This document shows positions 12,001 through 25,244 of a DNA stretch of 64,000 bases, piece after piece. Location of the stretch: NCBI GenBank assembly GCA_028023455.1, contig JAQFVV010000027.1:6941845-7005844 (forward strand), given 5' to 3'. Made by a program: the position numbers and the translations under genes. Below the pieces are notes generated by a model. That model ran no database searches. It worked only from the letters and a program-made list of their open reading frames with translations, and was not told where the DNA came from. Origin of the DNA: Epiperipatus broadwayi. Taxonomy: Eukaryota; Onychophora; Udeonychophora; Euonychophora; Peripatidae. Numbering within the stretch: position 1 is the first letter of the stretch; the number at the start of each line of letters is the position of its first letter.

Positions 12001-14935
12001 TTGTGTAAACATAATAAATGATGGTCATGTGATGTTTCAGTGGTTTAACATTTATTTGCAGTGGAAAATAATGGCTGGGTTTGATCGTTGACTATAGTGT
12101 TGATAATAAGTTGAACCATAATAATAAATTCTTTTTTACTTTTGTTGATCTATATCAATGGTTTTTTATTTCAAGACATTTAGATACAAAAAATAAATAA
12201 ATATCAAAATGCTCTTGTTTTTAGATATGAGATAAAAGAGAACATTGTAAAATTTTGTATTAAGTTTGATTGCATATATATTTTCAAGAAGGAGAATTCA
12301 TTTTACAGCATTGATTTTTTTTGTTCAATTAATTACTATAATTGTATTTTTTTTTTATTGTTTATTTTCAGAGTTTGTGATGATTATTTGCGAAAAAGTT
12401 TGCTGCAAAGCTTTAGTCATTTACATTTGGATAATCCTAATCCATGGACTTTGAAGTTCCAGCAGAATCAATTAACTAAGATGTATAAAGCTAGTTCTAC
12501 CAACAATGTGCACAGTATCCTTATGCTGATAGTTGGGAGGGAAGGGATAAAATTTACAGTGCTTATGTAGCCTTTAATATTTTGCTGATTTTATTTTCTT
12601 TTTGAGAGGGACAAAGAACTTCGTATCAGTTTTTATATTATTGCATTTTGAGAACAATTGTTCATAATAATGATTTATGAAATTGATAAAAAAAAATTTT
12701 GTGTAAATTGAATAGCATATGTTTTTTTAAAATTTATATACAAACACAATGCGAATACAATATTTATTACATTCATACAACTAAAATAGTTAACAGTTTC
12801 AACTATTAAGCAACCATCTTTAGAAATGTTTTTACTACATTAAAAAAAAGTTTTTTGTTTTTTTGAAACTCTGCTGTTTTTTAATTTATTCTTTTAAATC
12901 TTTTTCCAGAATTGATATATTTAGTTATTCTATCTTTTTTTTTTCTGTACTTTAAATGTATTATTCCATTGTGTTCTAAAATTGTACAATATAGATTTTA
13001 TGTCTTACTCAATCTAAGTCAGTATTATTATAACAAAGGTTACATTTATTAAAAAGTACTTAGTTTTTTTTTTTTTTTAGGCCTTTCAAAAGTTATTATC
13101 TTTTTAATGTGTTATGGATCTCATTTTTTAAAATTGAAGTTAAAAAATTTAATATGAAACAATATTTTTATTGGTTTGCTTTCGTTTTAAAACTGCTTCA
13201 TAGTTTTCATTTGTTTTTGTTTTTGAATTTGAGCTTGCTTGTTTTTACATAAAAAAAAATCCCATCTATGTCAAATACATATAACCACAATAGCATGAAT
13301 GGAGACAAATTTTGAGATGGCCCATCAAATTTTAATTATTGTTGAACTTACTAATTTAGCAAGAATTATAATTTACTTTTAAGTAACATTTTTTATTTAA
13401 TCTTGAATATATATACACACATTTAATAAATTAGTAATAATAAACACAATGCAACGAATAAATCAATATGCATGTGTTTCAAAATTTTTTTTTTTTAATA
13501 AAAACAATAATTAGGTAAATACACCCATTTGATATAATAGCCATATTTCTCTTTTCTCTCTTTTAATTTGATAAATGCTCGGTTTAATTCATGATTTTTT
13601 TTTTTTTTAAATCTTTAATTATTAACTTTTTAGAAACATTTAGTATAATTTATTTTATTGGGAAAAAATAAGAGAAAGTATTAGTTGGATTTTCCAGTGT
13701 TACCAGAAATATGTGAAAGAGTAAAAAACGAATTGCTAAAAAAACTATGATGCATTGAAAAGGAAAGTAGGGGATAAATTAATAGATAAATGTATTTTTA
13801 TGGATTAAGTACAAAGATTCTGAAATACATAAAAATAAGTTTAATTTGCAGAACTTACATTTTAATAGTTGTTATTTAATATTTACATTTAATAAAGTGA
13901 GGGGAAAATTAACTAATTAATTTTTTTTTTTTTGATTATTATAAAAATATTGTAAATAATATAAAAATAATTTTAACATCCAGACTTATTGTAAAAATAT
14001 TAAAAATTATTATTATGGATTCTTTTAATCAGGCAAAATGATAAATCCAGAAAGGCTAGAGAATCAATAATGCCAAGTTATTAGTATTGTATGTCTGTGT
14101 GATTATAAGCAAATATTTATTTACCACTTCTTCAAATAATGCTTGACGATTATAATTTATAAGCAGTATCAAGTTGAACTCTGCCATAAATCTTTCATTT
14201 GCTTAATGCATATAATTTTACAGGGCTATTTTGTTTAATGTTCTCCTTAATAAATTCCTTTAGAATTTATTCTTTTAGAGAATATGGCATCCCATTTTCA
14301 TCGCCCTTGTATCTTAGATTTAAAAATGGGCACAAGGCAGCATGGAGATGATGCACCCGTGGAAAAACAAAAGAGTCAAATAGCCAAATGTGCAGCTACA
14401 ACTTCGAGCTCATTGGGCATTCGGCTTTGTGGCATGCAAGTAAGTAAAAGTTCAATATTTTGTTAAAGTTTTGATGTTTTTTTTTTTTTTTTAAATCTTA
14501 TTTTGTCTTTTTTATTAGGTATATCAAGAAAGCCAGCTCTGTTACATTTTCAAAGACAAGTACCATGGACGCACTCTGTCAGAAGAAGGTTTTAAACAAG
14601 CTATTTATCAGTTTCTTCATAATGGTTACTGTTTAAGAACTGAGCTTTTACCTTCTATTATTCACAAATTGAGGAAACTTTTGCGTGTAATTGAAAAGCA
14701 AAATTCTTACCGCTTTTATTCCAGTTCTCTGTTAATTATGTATGAAGGAAATCGTTCAAAAACTCTGTTGGATAACGAACCTCGCATTGAAATTAGGATG
14801 ATTGATTTTGCACATACTACTTACGAAGGATATATTGGTGATAAAACAGTACATCGGGGACCTGATAAAGGTTATCTTTTTGGTATTGAAAATTTGTTAA
14901 GGATTTTAGAAGAAATTCAGTCTGAGGAAATTTGA
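8849..14935 (+). CDS. IP6K: inositol hexakisphosphate kinase (IP6K), five coding exons
   Basis: The joined exons 8849-9089, 10372-10573, 12372-12514, 14264-14439 and 14519-14935 give 1179 nt, or 392 residues plus stop, in phase throughout with GT-AG junctions. IP6K phosphorylates InsP6 to the pyrophosphate 5-InsP7 in cytosol and nucleus. Family marks: [15 protein letters not shown] near the N-terminus, PQYKG (about 77-81), the inositol-phosphate kinase signature PxxxDxKxG (P210, D214, K216, G218), SSSLL (322-326), the metal-binding IDF (349-351), and the C-terminal [13 protein letters not shown]. Residues about 91-147 form a basic Ser-rich low-complexity insert, as in vertebrate IP6Ks. The length matches the family (about 400). 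The start ATG is the first in frame after an in-frame TGA at 8831-8833. I cannot assign it to a vertebrate paralogue. Confidence 0.96.
10372..10573 (+). CDS. IP6K: IP6K coding exon 2 (Ser/Arg-rich insert)
   Basis: The acceptor is TTTCTTTCAG and the donor GTGAGT. The split Gly codon completes PQYKG-VIEV. The rest of the exon (from [10 protein letters not shown]) is basic and then Ser-rich ([18 protein letters not shown]) and probably disordered. This is the variable segment between the two conserved halves of IP6Ks. Confidence 0.93.
12372..12514 (+). CDS. IP6K: IP6K coding exon 3
   Basis: The acceptor is TTATTTTCAG. The exon encodes the [19 protein letters not shown] block, equivalent to the NPWSL...RM block of other IP6Ks. 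The donor is the weak GTATCC at 12515. It is supported because only this junction (phase 1) joins to exon 4 to give KFILLENM, the family sequence. Confidence 0.88.
14264..14439 (+). CDS. IP6K: IP6K coding exon 4 (catalytic signature)
   Basis: The acceptor is CCTTTAG at 14261-14263. A second TTTTAG 14 nt downstream would lose KFILLE and break the frame. The exon encodes FILLENM, then [16 protein letters not shown] (the PxxxDxKxG signature) and LGIRLCGMQ. It ends at donor GTAAGT, phase 0. Confidence 0.95.
14519..14935 (+). CDS. IP6K: IP6K coding exon 5 (terminal)
   Basis: It follows a 79-bp intron, far shorter than the other introns (about 1.3-1.8 kb). Encodes residues 255-392: [55 protein letters not shown], stop TGA. 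The spacer between SSSLL and IDF is short compared with vertebrate IP6Ks. Confidence 0.96.
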   Translation, partial: VYQESQLCYIFKDKYHGRTLSEEGFKQAIYQFLHNGYCLRTELLPSIIHKLRKLLRVIEKQNSYRFYSSSLLIMYEGNRSKTLLDNEPRIEIRMIDFAHTTYEGYIGDKTVHRGPDKGYLFGIENLLRILEEIQSEEI

Positions 14936-15880
14936 CCTTTATATAATTAAAAAAATGCAAAAAAGAAAGAAAAAAAATTATTAGCACAATTAATAATTGG
15001 AAATAACAGCGCTCTCTATAAGCAATAATTTACACTGCAAAGAGTTTCTTTTGAAGAAATTCTTTTCCAAACAAGTGCATTTTGACAAGTCTATCTGCCT
15101 ATGAGTGCGAAGTCTCAAGACTTTTATAAAAATCTGTTTACAATAAATCTATTTTGATCACTAAAGTAATTAAGACTTTGATACTTCCTTTACATTATAT
15201 CTGTGGGTTGTTTGTAGTTTCTCTTCTGTATAGTAATTTATTATAGTATTGTATTATATCTGCTAAGAAAGTTCCTCATGTATAGATCATTCCATCCTTT
15301 TTTCATTTATGTTTATTCATGGTACGATGCGTTTTAGCATCTATTTTTTTTTTTTTTTTTGCATAAATTTAATGTTCTTCACATTTTTTAATGTAAAAAC
15401 TGATTCAAGTAGCTTTTTATTATTATTGTAAATGTAATTAAGTTTAGAGTACAATATTCCTTTTTTATATATTTATTTATCTTTTTTTTTTTTACAAAAT
15501 ATTTATTTGCAACTAAAGACATTTGACTAAAGGTCTTGTATAATGAAATAAAACAACTTACTTCCTGATTGTTTTAAAGAAAACATTATATTAATGTTGT
15601 TAGGATATAAACAGATATATGTAATAATTTAATTTTGGTGTAAAACTGCATTCCACATTTTTATTAAATGTTTCTAGTTGTAAAAAAGAAAAAAAAAAAA
15701 TAGCAAAATTTTTATTTATCCGTTTCTTTAGCTGCTTTCTTTGGAATGCCTAGAAGGTCTTTTTGGATATTTTTGTAAGTGGTGGAGTACTGGTCGAGAA
15801 TTAACCGACTCTGTGATCTCATAGAATGTATATACTTGTAACTTTTTGCTCTTTAAAACTTAAAATAAAATCTATTCTAT
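14936..15880 (+). other. IP6K: probable IP6K 3' UTR
   Basis: No gene follows directly. Candidate poly(A) signals AATAAA lie at 15547-15552 and 15864-15869. The actual end cannot be decided from sequence alone. Confidence 0.5.
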
Positions 15881-18764
15881 AAAAATTATTAGTCTGTGAG
15901 CTTTTGTTGCTTTAATATAATATTCGTTCAAGAACAGTAGATATGTTAAGACATTTTTACACATCAAATTATATTACAATTTGATCAATAATGACTGTAG
16001 ATAAAAAAATAAAATAAAGATAGTTACTCTAACCATAATAAGTAATATGCATATTGGGAGACTGACAATATGTTATAATTTATATGTTTTCTATACAATA
16101 ACTACAGTAGATTGGAAACTATATGTTGTGACGTATTCATTAATATTGAACTTAAATTTTTTAACAGAAGTATAAAGCAAGGTAATGGCAGTGAACTTAA
16201 CATTATTTAGAGCTTATTGGAGTCTCTATCAAAGCAAATGACTCTATGTTTATTTATACTTAGTGCCCATGTTGCCAAATTTATTATAAATTTGTTGTAT
16301 GGCTGCCATTTATAAAAAAAAAAATAGATAATTTTATACTATGTATGTTCTTCCAAAGAATGGTTGGAATAATTATGCTGAAATATATCATAAAGCAGAT
16401 AGTTTTAGCCTGATTCTGGTTGTTTGATATTTTATCTTATTTCTTACTGAAATATTTCAACACTGACTAATTGTAGCTCTCAAATGTATTCTATCTTCCA
16501 TTGTTTCTTCTTGGCGAAAGAAATCAATATTGCTCTATTATAGAATGTTTTTTGTAATTAACTGTACAATGAAAATGGAATCCGCATTTGCGGGAAAACC
16601 TTTCTCATGTTTAAATTTTATTGTTCATTTGCTTAACATTCCAATCTAACAAAAAATATGATTTTGCAATAGTAGATTATAACATCACATCTACAAAGTT
16701 GAAAAAAATATTAACTGGTTTTAAAATCTACCATAGTATTTTTAAAGCGCATCTGCCAAAGGTTTTAGCTTTTACATTATTATTACATAGTATTTTTAGA
16801 ATTTTATGGAATATCCTTGAATGAAATTTTTTTGCTTTTATGATATATCGACAAGGAATCTAATCTCACTGTATAATAAATTGGATAAATAATCATGCTA
16901 AATACATTTAATTTTGTTGCAGTATATCCTATCCTTTAATCTTTTAAAAACAGGAGTAATGCATTGAAGTCTTTATTGCATTTCAGTAGCTAGATTCAAT
17001 TTTTTATTTAAAACAATCTATCAAGATAGATAAATTGGCGCACAGTCTAGCTCAGCAGTGGACATCGATCACAATCCACTGACTGGCTGTCAAGTCATAT
17101 TGGAGTGGCTGCTTTAATTTAACTAACCGATGCTACCGCATTATGCTAGATTAGAAAGCTATTTGTAAAAATATTTTTCACACATGTATGGCTACTACAG
17201 GCGAGAATAGATTCTTCACAATTAAGACAGTTGTGTATAATCTGGTACTTCATGCTAAATGGGTCTGATGCTATATGCATTTTCATTTGAAATGCATGGT
17301 AATGTGTACGTTGTTTACGAATTTATCAGCTCAACTACACATGATGTAAAGATGCCATCGGACATATTTTGCAAAATATATAATTTTAATACAGAATGGG
17401 AAGAACAACTTTTTTCACGATAATTGCAAAGTGTGTGTGTTACATATCTCGTGCAAGTGTGGTCCTTCTGAAAAAAGGAAATGTTAAAAGACATTTTAAA
17501 CCCAGGCATGCAATATATAAGCGGTGGATTGAGATATTTGGAGAAGTTATAATTGACCACTGCACTGAAAGAAGTGTGGCCATCTCTCAGTTAATAACTG
17601 TTCAAGCTAAAAGTTGCCAAAGTTTTTTGTCCATCGCTGGCGGATAAAAGGACTTAAGTTTAAACATTTTATTAATAAACCAAAGTCTACATGTTGCATT
17701 CCAAACATTAAGTACATTCTGTAAGTCACTTTGTGAATAGGCATGGATAGTATAAATTTATATAAATCTAGAAGTCAAAAAGATGTTCTTGTTTTTGCTT
17801 TTTTAATGTTTAAATTATAGATTCCACCAACTAATCTTTGTTGCATCTTGATCCCCGATTCATTAAGCCATTCTTAAACAGTTTCAAATTCTACTGTTAT
17901 AAAATTCAAAAAGTTAATTCTAACATCCCTCTATACTTCACTGTATGATCTACAGTTTCGTTATTGCTTTCCTATTAAGTGCAACATCCATATGTTTTGG
18001 AGAAACTTATGTTAATATTAAACTAAGCTCATTGCATTTTGGTAAATATTCTTCAGAATTTGATAACAGTTTAGTTTTATGCCTTGACATTCCAAAGCTT
18101 TAAACATAACAAATATCTTTATAGAGACAAATATCTGTTAGTGATTTTACAAATATATTGCAAAATGCCATCTTATATTCATTAATTTTTTCTATAATTA
18201 TTTCTTTTGATATCAATATAGTCTCTTGTGCTATAATCATTTTTAAATTCTTTTGGTTATGCAACTAACTTCGTAAATATCCTGTATAGAAGACTCGTAG
18301 ATCTGTAATTTTATTTTTTTAATTTCTTTTGACCTTTCTTAATCATTATTATTGTATTCGTCATATTGTTCCTCAACATTTTTTTTCACGATCTTTTCCA
18401 TTCTATCTAACGATTCTGCCATTTTTTATTATATATTTAATTATTTTTGTTATTACTTCATTTAAAATTTGTCACTTCAAATGATATTAAAATTATTTAA
18501 ACTACTTTTATTTTTTGCAATTTATTAAAATATATTTTTTGGGTATATTTTTCTTATGTTAATAACTACCCGTTTTAAGTAATATTCTCATTGCTAAATA
18601 ACATTCTTTCCATATCAATGTCTTTTTTCTCTCATGGTTTTTATTATCACTTTTTTTAATAAATGGTTATTTACCAGTAATTTGATTTTCATCACAAACA
18701 ACTTTTAAATTAAAATAATTCATTACTTAAAACATAATTTAATTTATAGTTTTATCTGATAGGT
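15881..18764. other. intergenic, no gene recognised
   Basis: AT-rich. The stretch 17041-17320 is less AT-rich than its surroundings and looks like an inserted repeat, but I found no second copy in the window and no boundary. Short open frames (for example 17315-17560 minus and 17396-17647 plus) overlap it and show no protein family features. Confidence 0.4.
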
Positions 18765-19345
18765 TCTATCCAACTTATCAGTGATTGGATTGCTATATCC
18801 CATCTTGCCTTCAAATAATGGACTAGTCCAGATTCCGCCTTATCTTGATCGGATCACCATGGACTAATTGTTATATAAATCTATAACATATCTTCAATGG
18901 CAAGAATGGGCCAATAGGTGATGAAGCTCACTGAATCCGATTGCTCTTATGATAGATGATCTGTGCATAAATGACCAATCTATTTGGAAGTAAGATCAGA
19001 CAATAATTGTCAAAACTGAACGGCAATATACGCGTCCATTAGAGGGCTGAGCAATGAAGCAAGTTTCACGTTAGAACTGGAAGCTGGTAGACATAAACCA
19101 GATATAAAGCAAACTGGCACAGAACAGAAATGTCCCATACCTACTCATAATGCAAGCTGCCATAGTACAGCTGGAAGTAGTAGGTAAACTTATAAGGGCA
19201 TCTGAAATCCCCTTTGTTGTTCCATGTAGCAACTAATGCAGTACCAAGTCAACAATATTGGGTGAGAGTATAACATATATATTGTAAATACACATTTTTA
19301 TATTTGTTGTAATAAATATTAATCATATTTCTATTACTTTGTGTT
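18765..19345 (+). repeat. family D repeat, copy 1
   Basis: About 550 bp that matches 40800-41285 in the same orientation. Shared words are TCAAATAATGGA, TCTTATCTTGATC, AAGGGCATCTGAA and a closing AATCATATTTC / AATCACATTGTG segment. No coding capacity and no terminal inverted repeat seen. The class is unknown; the 3' end resembles a retroposon tail. Confidence 0.5.
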
Positions 19346-20735
19346 TATCGTAACTGACGAACTTATGCACAACAGTCGCATAGTCGACAGGATCACAAAA
19401 ATACAGTTTAAAAATTCTTTGGAGTTTACATTAATTTGATGACATTTTAGATATAGAGCAATAACGAATAAAATTAGAACATTGATTAAAGAAATTAAAT
19501 TTACATCACTGAGAAGATGACAATACACAATGAATATAATTTATTAGTATTTCTGAATCCCAAGGATGACCAATATTTTACGGACTATGCGCCAAATGTT
19601 TCACCTATGAATAGAAGTGACCCACATAATGTTTATACAATTATTCAATCTTTATATGACATGCAATATATTACAGGTAAATAATATCTAATATTTTTTC
19701 TTAATATAGTAGTATACAATAGAAAAGATTTCAACATTAAATATTGCTTACTTAAGTCAGATTTCATTGTCCATTGTGTTTTCACCAGACGTTCAATGCA
19801 ACTTAGTTTTTTTAATCAATTTCATTGATTTAAATAATTTTATAAAGGGTAAATGGATATAAAATGAAAGTTAAAAACAGTTATCAACTAGATTTGACAT
19901 ATTTCTGTAATACATAAAATAGTCTCTAATCTAATACATGAATAAAATAGTCTAATCTAATACATGATGAATAAAATTATTAATATAGTTAAAATTAAGT
20001 GCGAAATGTCTATTTTCAGAATGAATTTGGAACTTTTTTTTTCCAGTTTGACTCACTGAATTTGAATTTTTATTATGCTTTTTTTTCTCTCAATATTAAT
20101 AATTACAGTATTATTTTACAAGATCTTAACCTTTTTATTTTTATAATCGGTTCAATGTGATAAGCTTAGTCCATGGGCCAGAGAGTGGCTACGCTTTGCG
20201 TTACCTAAAAATTCTACTGATTTAACAATTAGGGAAGGATTATTAAATAAAATGAAAAAAAAAAAAACTAACAAATTTAAACAAATATGTCACTTTTAAA
20301 AATCCATATTTTTTTATTGCCAAAACCTCCCATTAATTCTTAATTTTAGTGATCTTATTCTACAGAAATTTTGTATAGGTAAATAAATCTGCAAACCGGA
20401 TTATTGTATAGACTAATATAAACAATTTAAGTACAATTAAAAAGAAATCAGGTATATTTATGGTAGATAATAAAAAATGTATTCAGATATACTAATATTA
20501 CAAAGTATATAAATATTAATACAATTAATATATAGATAATTAAATCTAAATATATACTTAGAAGTTTACTTTTTTTTTATCAGTGCGTTTCTTATTTCCA
20601 CCATATTGTAATCCATCATTGCAAAAGCTCTGACTACCTTTTCTAGTGATGTATGAATTTTATGAATAACTGGTAATCTAAAGGTATTAAACATTGACAT
20701 GTCTATGTCATCAGCTCCATATTTCTTCTACTATA
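19346..20735. other. no gene seen
   Basis: AT-rich sequence with short homopolymers. Nothing recognisable in either strand. Confidence 0.45.
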
Positions 20736-20790
20736 AGATGTTAAAAGTGAGTAGAAACTGATCCCTACCTAGTGTGAGTGGCTTAATGGA
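20736..20790 (+). repeat. family C fragment
   Basis: GATGTTAAAAGTG followed by GTAGAAACTGATCCCTACCT. This is the same half-element as the right arm of the foldback at 832-1030. Confidence 0.6.
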
Positions 20791-21792
20791 AAAATATTGA
20801 ATTGTTGACTCAGCAGGGAAATTCAGTTTTGATGATTGAAGATTATTTGCAAAATGCTTTGTAAGAGAGATGGGTCTGATTTTCTGTGCTTGTGGATATT
20901 TGCAATATGATAGAATTGGGAAATGCATTGATAAAATGCTTCAAAATAATAAGATAAACTTTAACTATAGAATATACATAAAGGATGCAATTATTAATAT
21001 CCTCAACATTTATACTCTAAAATTGCATAATTGAAAATTAATCATTATATTAGATATAGAGACGATATTTATAGAAACGAAACGGTCGTGGATAATATTT
21101 ATAATGATGTTAACAATAAACAAAGATTTTTTTTTTTTTTACAAAGGATGACCATACTTATAGAAGGATAATTTGATATTGAAATATATAAAAATAAGGC
21201 CTAAATATTTTATTCAAAATAAATTAATAAAAATAACTTGTAAAATCATACTAAATGTGGACCATACTTTTAAATATAAAAATGATTAATAAAAATAAAA
21301 TTATACTTTATTGCGGAAAAAGAAAAGTTTATTTTAAAAATATGTATATAATCCCAAAACTTAAAAATATACTCTTTAAAAGCACCATTCCTTCAAATAA
21401 TAATTGTAATAATAAAAAATCCAAGAATAATAATAGAAATTTAATACTGTAATAATTTCTAAAAACAAAAAATCAAATATTACTTATAAACTAAAAAATT
21501 AGGAACCTAATTCCAAAAAAGAATACACAAAATAGTCTGTAAAAGTAATTATGGAATGCATAACGAGATTTATAATGAAAAGAAAAATAATGTAAGGACA
21601 CAAGTAATGGGTGAAAAATCTGTACCATATATTCGCCCCAAGTAAAATATTAAAACAAGAACCTATTCAAAATTTTTTATTATTCAAACAAAATTTCGAA
21701 GTTGATAAACGAATTAGTTTGTAACATGTTTATTTTAAAAATATATTTATTGACATTATAAAATTGTACAGATGCATAATAAAACATTTTGT
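20791..21792. other. very AT-rich, possible ancient retroelement debris
   Basis: A lysine/asparagine-rich open frame (21255-21452) and the following broken frames read vaguely like the linker and nuclease region of a Penelope-like element. The match is too weak to call. Otherwise nothing. Confidence 0.25.
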
Positions 21793-21945
21793 TAATGTTG
21801 GCTCATCCATTGCTGGCGTTGGTCCGGAAAAAGTATGCAAGAGCCATTCTCCGCACTAGCAGGTTATAATATGAGCAAATATGTACTATTTAGTTGGTAT
21901 TGCCCACCCCTGCCAGTGCAGAGAATGACCCAATAATGCTAACTT
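21793..21945. repeat. short inverted-repeat element
   Basis: CATTCTCCGCACTAGCAGG on the left is inverted as CCTGCCAGTGCAGAGAATG on the right, and GTTAATGTTGG pairs imperfectly with the closing AATGCTAAC. Small non-autonomous foldback of unknown family. Confidence 0.5.
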
Positions 21946-22782
21946 ATCAGCTGGGATACATATAGTGTGAAATCAATGCCCCTCTAGTAGAATCCGACAT
22001 GTTGCAACACAGACTACTTCTTCTATGATACACTACATAGGCAAAAAACCATTCTTTAAAATATCTATAAATTAATGTCTGATTGCAGTAAGCTACCTGG
22101 GTTTTTTTGTGTCTGTCTTGACATGGGTTTATAATGATGAAAGAAAAGATCTATTTTTGAAATCTGAAAAAGCTGTGGAAGCAGATTTCGGATTAATGCT
22201 GTTTTACCCATATTTAATGTATGGTCATAAAATGGATTGTGAAGAAATATTTAACATTATAATACATTAAACTTTTTAACACGAGAAAATTATAATGAAG
22301 CAAAAAGGCCCATATATATAGCTAGGGTGATAAAGGATAGAGTGGATTCATTATAAGACTTTATCTTGTGTTTGGAAAGGAGAATATTAATTATAAAAAT
22401 ATTCCCTTTGTAAAGCACATGTGCCGTGGTTTAAGCTACATTATTATAAGAAAGCATCTATATAATTTAATCATAAGTGATCATTTAAATGTAAGTAGCT
22501 AATCGTATATGTATAAATCTTTGTAATATTTATGCATATATATGTGTATTGATATATCAAAACTTTAAAATAAACATCGCTCAATGTATATGTAAACACA
22601 GAGAAAATCATCCTTTCTCAGTCTATGAATTAAAAGTATAAATGTTGAACAAAGGCTCAAGAAAGAATGAATCCACCTATTTCTGGAGTTCTGATGTTTA
22701 TAAACATTTGTCAATATTGTTGAATATGTCTTTTTATCATATATATATATATGTGCTGTAACATATTTCATAATATGCATTA
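21946..22782. other. no gene seen
   Basis: AT-rich sequence. Short TA runs occur near 22740-22752. Nothing else recognisable. Confidence 0.4.
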
Positions 22783-23255
22783 ATGAGTGTAATATATTCT
22801 ACAAGAGTATGTAGACAATTATCAACTGTTACGGCAAATTTTTGGTATAAAATATTTATTACTTGCTGAGCTAATTTTCACTACAGCATATCTTTGTCAA
22901 AGCATCTCTATAATGAATATTAGCAAATATATTAGTGTATGTGCATGCATATAAAACAAACATTAAACTATGATAAGTGATCTACCAGTCGGCTATGTCA
23001 TCAGATAAAACTGCTAGGTCAATTTACACATGCAAATCTATGATAATCTTGACTAGTTTAATGTATGTTTATATGCATACGGATATGCTAATAATGTATT
23101 TGCTAATATTCACTAGTCGTGCTTTAACAAAGATACGCTATATTGAAAGCCTGTCTCAGCAAAGTAATAAATATTGTTGTATATCAAAAATTTAGTACCG
23201 TAATAGTTGCTAATTGTCTACATTTTCTTGTAGAATATATTTTATTACATATTAT
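22783..23255. repeat. foldback element, about 470 bp
   Basis: The left arm (22783-22975) contains ATGTAGACAATTATCAACTG and a TTTATTACTTGCTGAG block. The right arm (23045-23255), reverse-complemented, carries ATGTAGACAATTAGCAACTA and TTTATTACTTTGCTGAG in the same order. The arms are roughly 80-85% alike, so the palindrome is old. No coding capacity. Confidence 0.7.
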
Positions 23256-25244
23256 CTATAGAATGTACATATATTATAGTTAATTCTTATTTATCATGTA
23301 TACATTTTTATATAAATAAAGCCATATTAATGATAACTAATAAAAGGAAAATATATAGATAATATATCATTACTTTCAGCCTAACGATATGGTTATATTG
23401 ATGCTTACCATGATTTCATCTACCGTAGAATGTATTATGATAGATTATAGATGTTGAGAAATAAAAGAAAGGGGTTCATAACTGATAATAATCAGGTGAA
23501 GGTATATCAATCAATAGCCACAGTTTGGAGCAGTATTTGTTTATCTGAATATATTTGTTAATAAAGGGATAAAAGAGATATAACAGTTGAATTGGCAGTA
23601 GCGATGATAAATTTTGATGGATGAGAAATCATTCAAAATGCCAATAACAACATTGATTTCAACAATCTCAATAAATCCAAAGAGAAAAATGAGTCAGTTA
23701 TTATAGTTTAATAACCTATTTGCTTTGCATTATGTATAACGTCTACGATATTCTTAGTCATACAATATATGGTCAATATACCATCAATTAGAAACGCCAG
23801 GTATATTCATTCCTTCTTGACTAAGTCAAAAAAGATACCAAATCCTTTTAATATAAAATATTCCATTCCAGATATATAACTTAACTAGCTTGGGTAAAGC
23901 TTAAAAACTTATGTACGAAAATAAATTATACACTTCTATAAAAAAAAAAAAATCCTTCACATTTAATTAATGAACATTCACATAATTACTAGAATTATAC
24001 ATAGTAGTTCACAAAAATTGAATTGCTGCATTTAAACAACAATGCTAGCCAGCAATCGCATTTCACACTCAGTAGACAATTCTGAATTTGTAAAACAAAA
24101 ACAAGAGATTAGAAATACTGTATTCTTTTGCTTAAGAATGAAAAACAACACCTTTAAAGTCACTTTTAAAGTAATTCTTTTGAAAAAAGCAAGATTTAAA
24201 AAAATAACTATTAATAAAATAACTTTTTAAAAAAGCAACACATTATTAAGTTATTCTTTATGCATATATATGTCATTGTCATGAACGTACATATATAAAG
24301 GTTTGCACAAGAAAACATTAAAATTGTAACCTAATTATAGAAAGTTGAATATTTAAGTCTTTGAATTTGCAGGCATAAAACAGCTTAGGATGTTATTATT
24401 AAGGTGGGCATATTTTTCTGACTCGAGTAAATATTCTATTAAAGTTCACTTTTTCTTGGTCACATGGCAGCATGAGACCAATGATTTTATTCCCTTCTCT
24501 ACATACATAGTCAAGCATTATATAAATACTCTATTTATTACAGTAAATTCAAAATTTAATACTTCTAATTGTATCGCAGGTGGTTAAAAATGAGATTCGA
24601 TCTCTCACCTGCTACAGAATGTATAAGTTTATACAATTTGTCAACTTATACATCAAGCACTCAATAGGTTAAAGCCATGATTTCAATATGGTGAGCAAGG
24701 ATTGGCTTATATAATGATAAGCTTTAAGCATAAATGATCCACTTATGCTTTTTAAACCAATGCTTATGGATGAGTTCTCATAAATTTGTAAAAATTGCAT
24801 GTCCAGAGGTTCATTTCCATGTCTATATTAGTTAATAAAGTGCTATATAAATGACTATTTATTACAGTAATGATTTTAATTAATTAAGTAATGAAGTTTC
24901 AATAACTTATTCCTGATGTTGGCTTGTTAACATTGGGGCGTCTAGAGAATTGCTATTCTTCCAGAAATGCCTTGCCAACTGATCTAAAACCTTTGACTCG
25001 TTAGTGGAGCATTGCTTTGATGTGGCCCATTCAACATGTATGACAGCGTAGATGGCATTTAGTAACAACTTTTTGTTAACACTATCTGAACTTTTAACTG
25101 CCATTGTATCTCTGAATGAATTTTACCACAACTGAGATAATTAAATTTTTTTGTCTTTTATGCAAGTTGTCATGGTAACCCACCCTTGTTTCTCTATAAA
25201 TATATTTCTATAGTTGCTTTTACGTTATTCAAACTTCTTATTTA
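23256..25244. other. no gene recognised
   Basis: AT-rich. A 65-codon minus-strand frame (24907-25104) begins with MAVKSSDSVNKKLLLNAIYA; it has no stop but no family I know, and no splice context. Nothing else stands out. Confidence 0.35.

Noticed and set aside
24907-25104. 65-codon minus-strand frame with ordinary-looking composition
   Set aside because: No family recognised and no supporting exon structure; left as unassigned.
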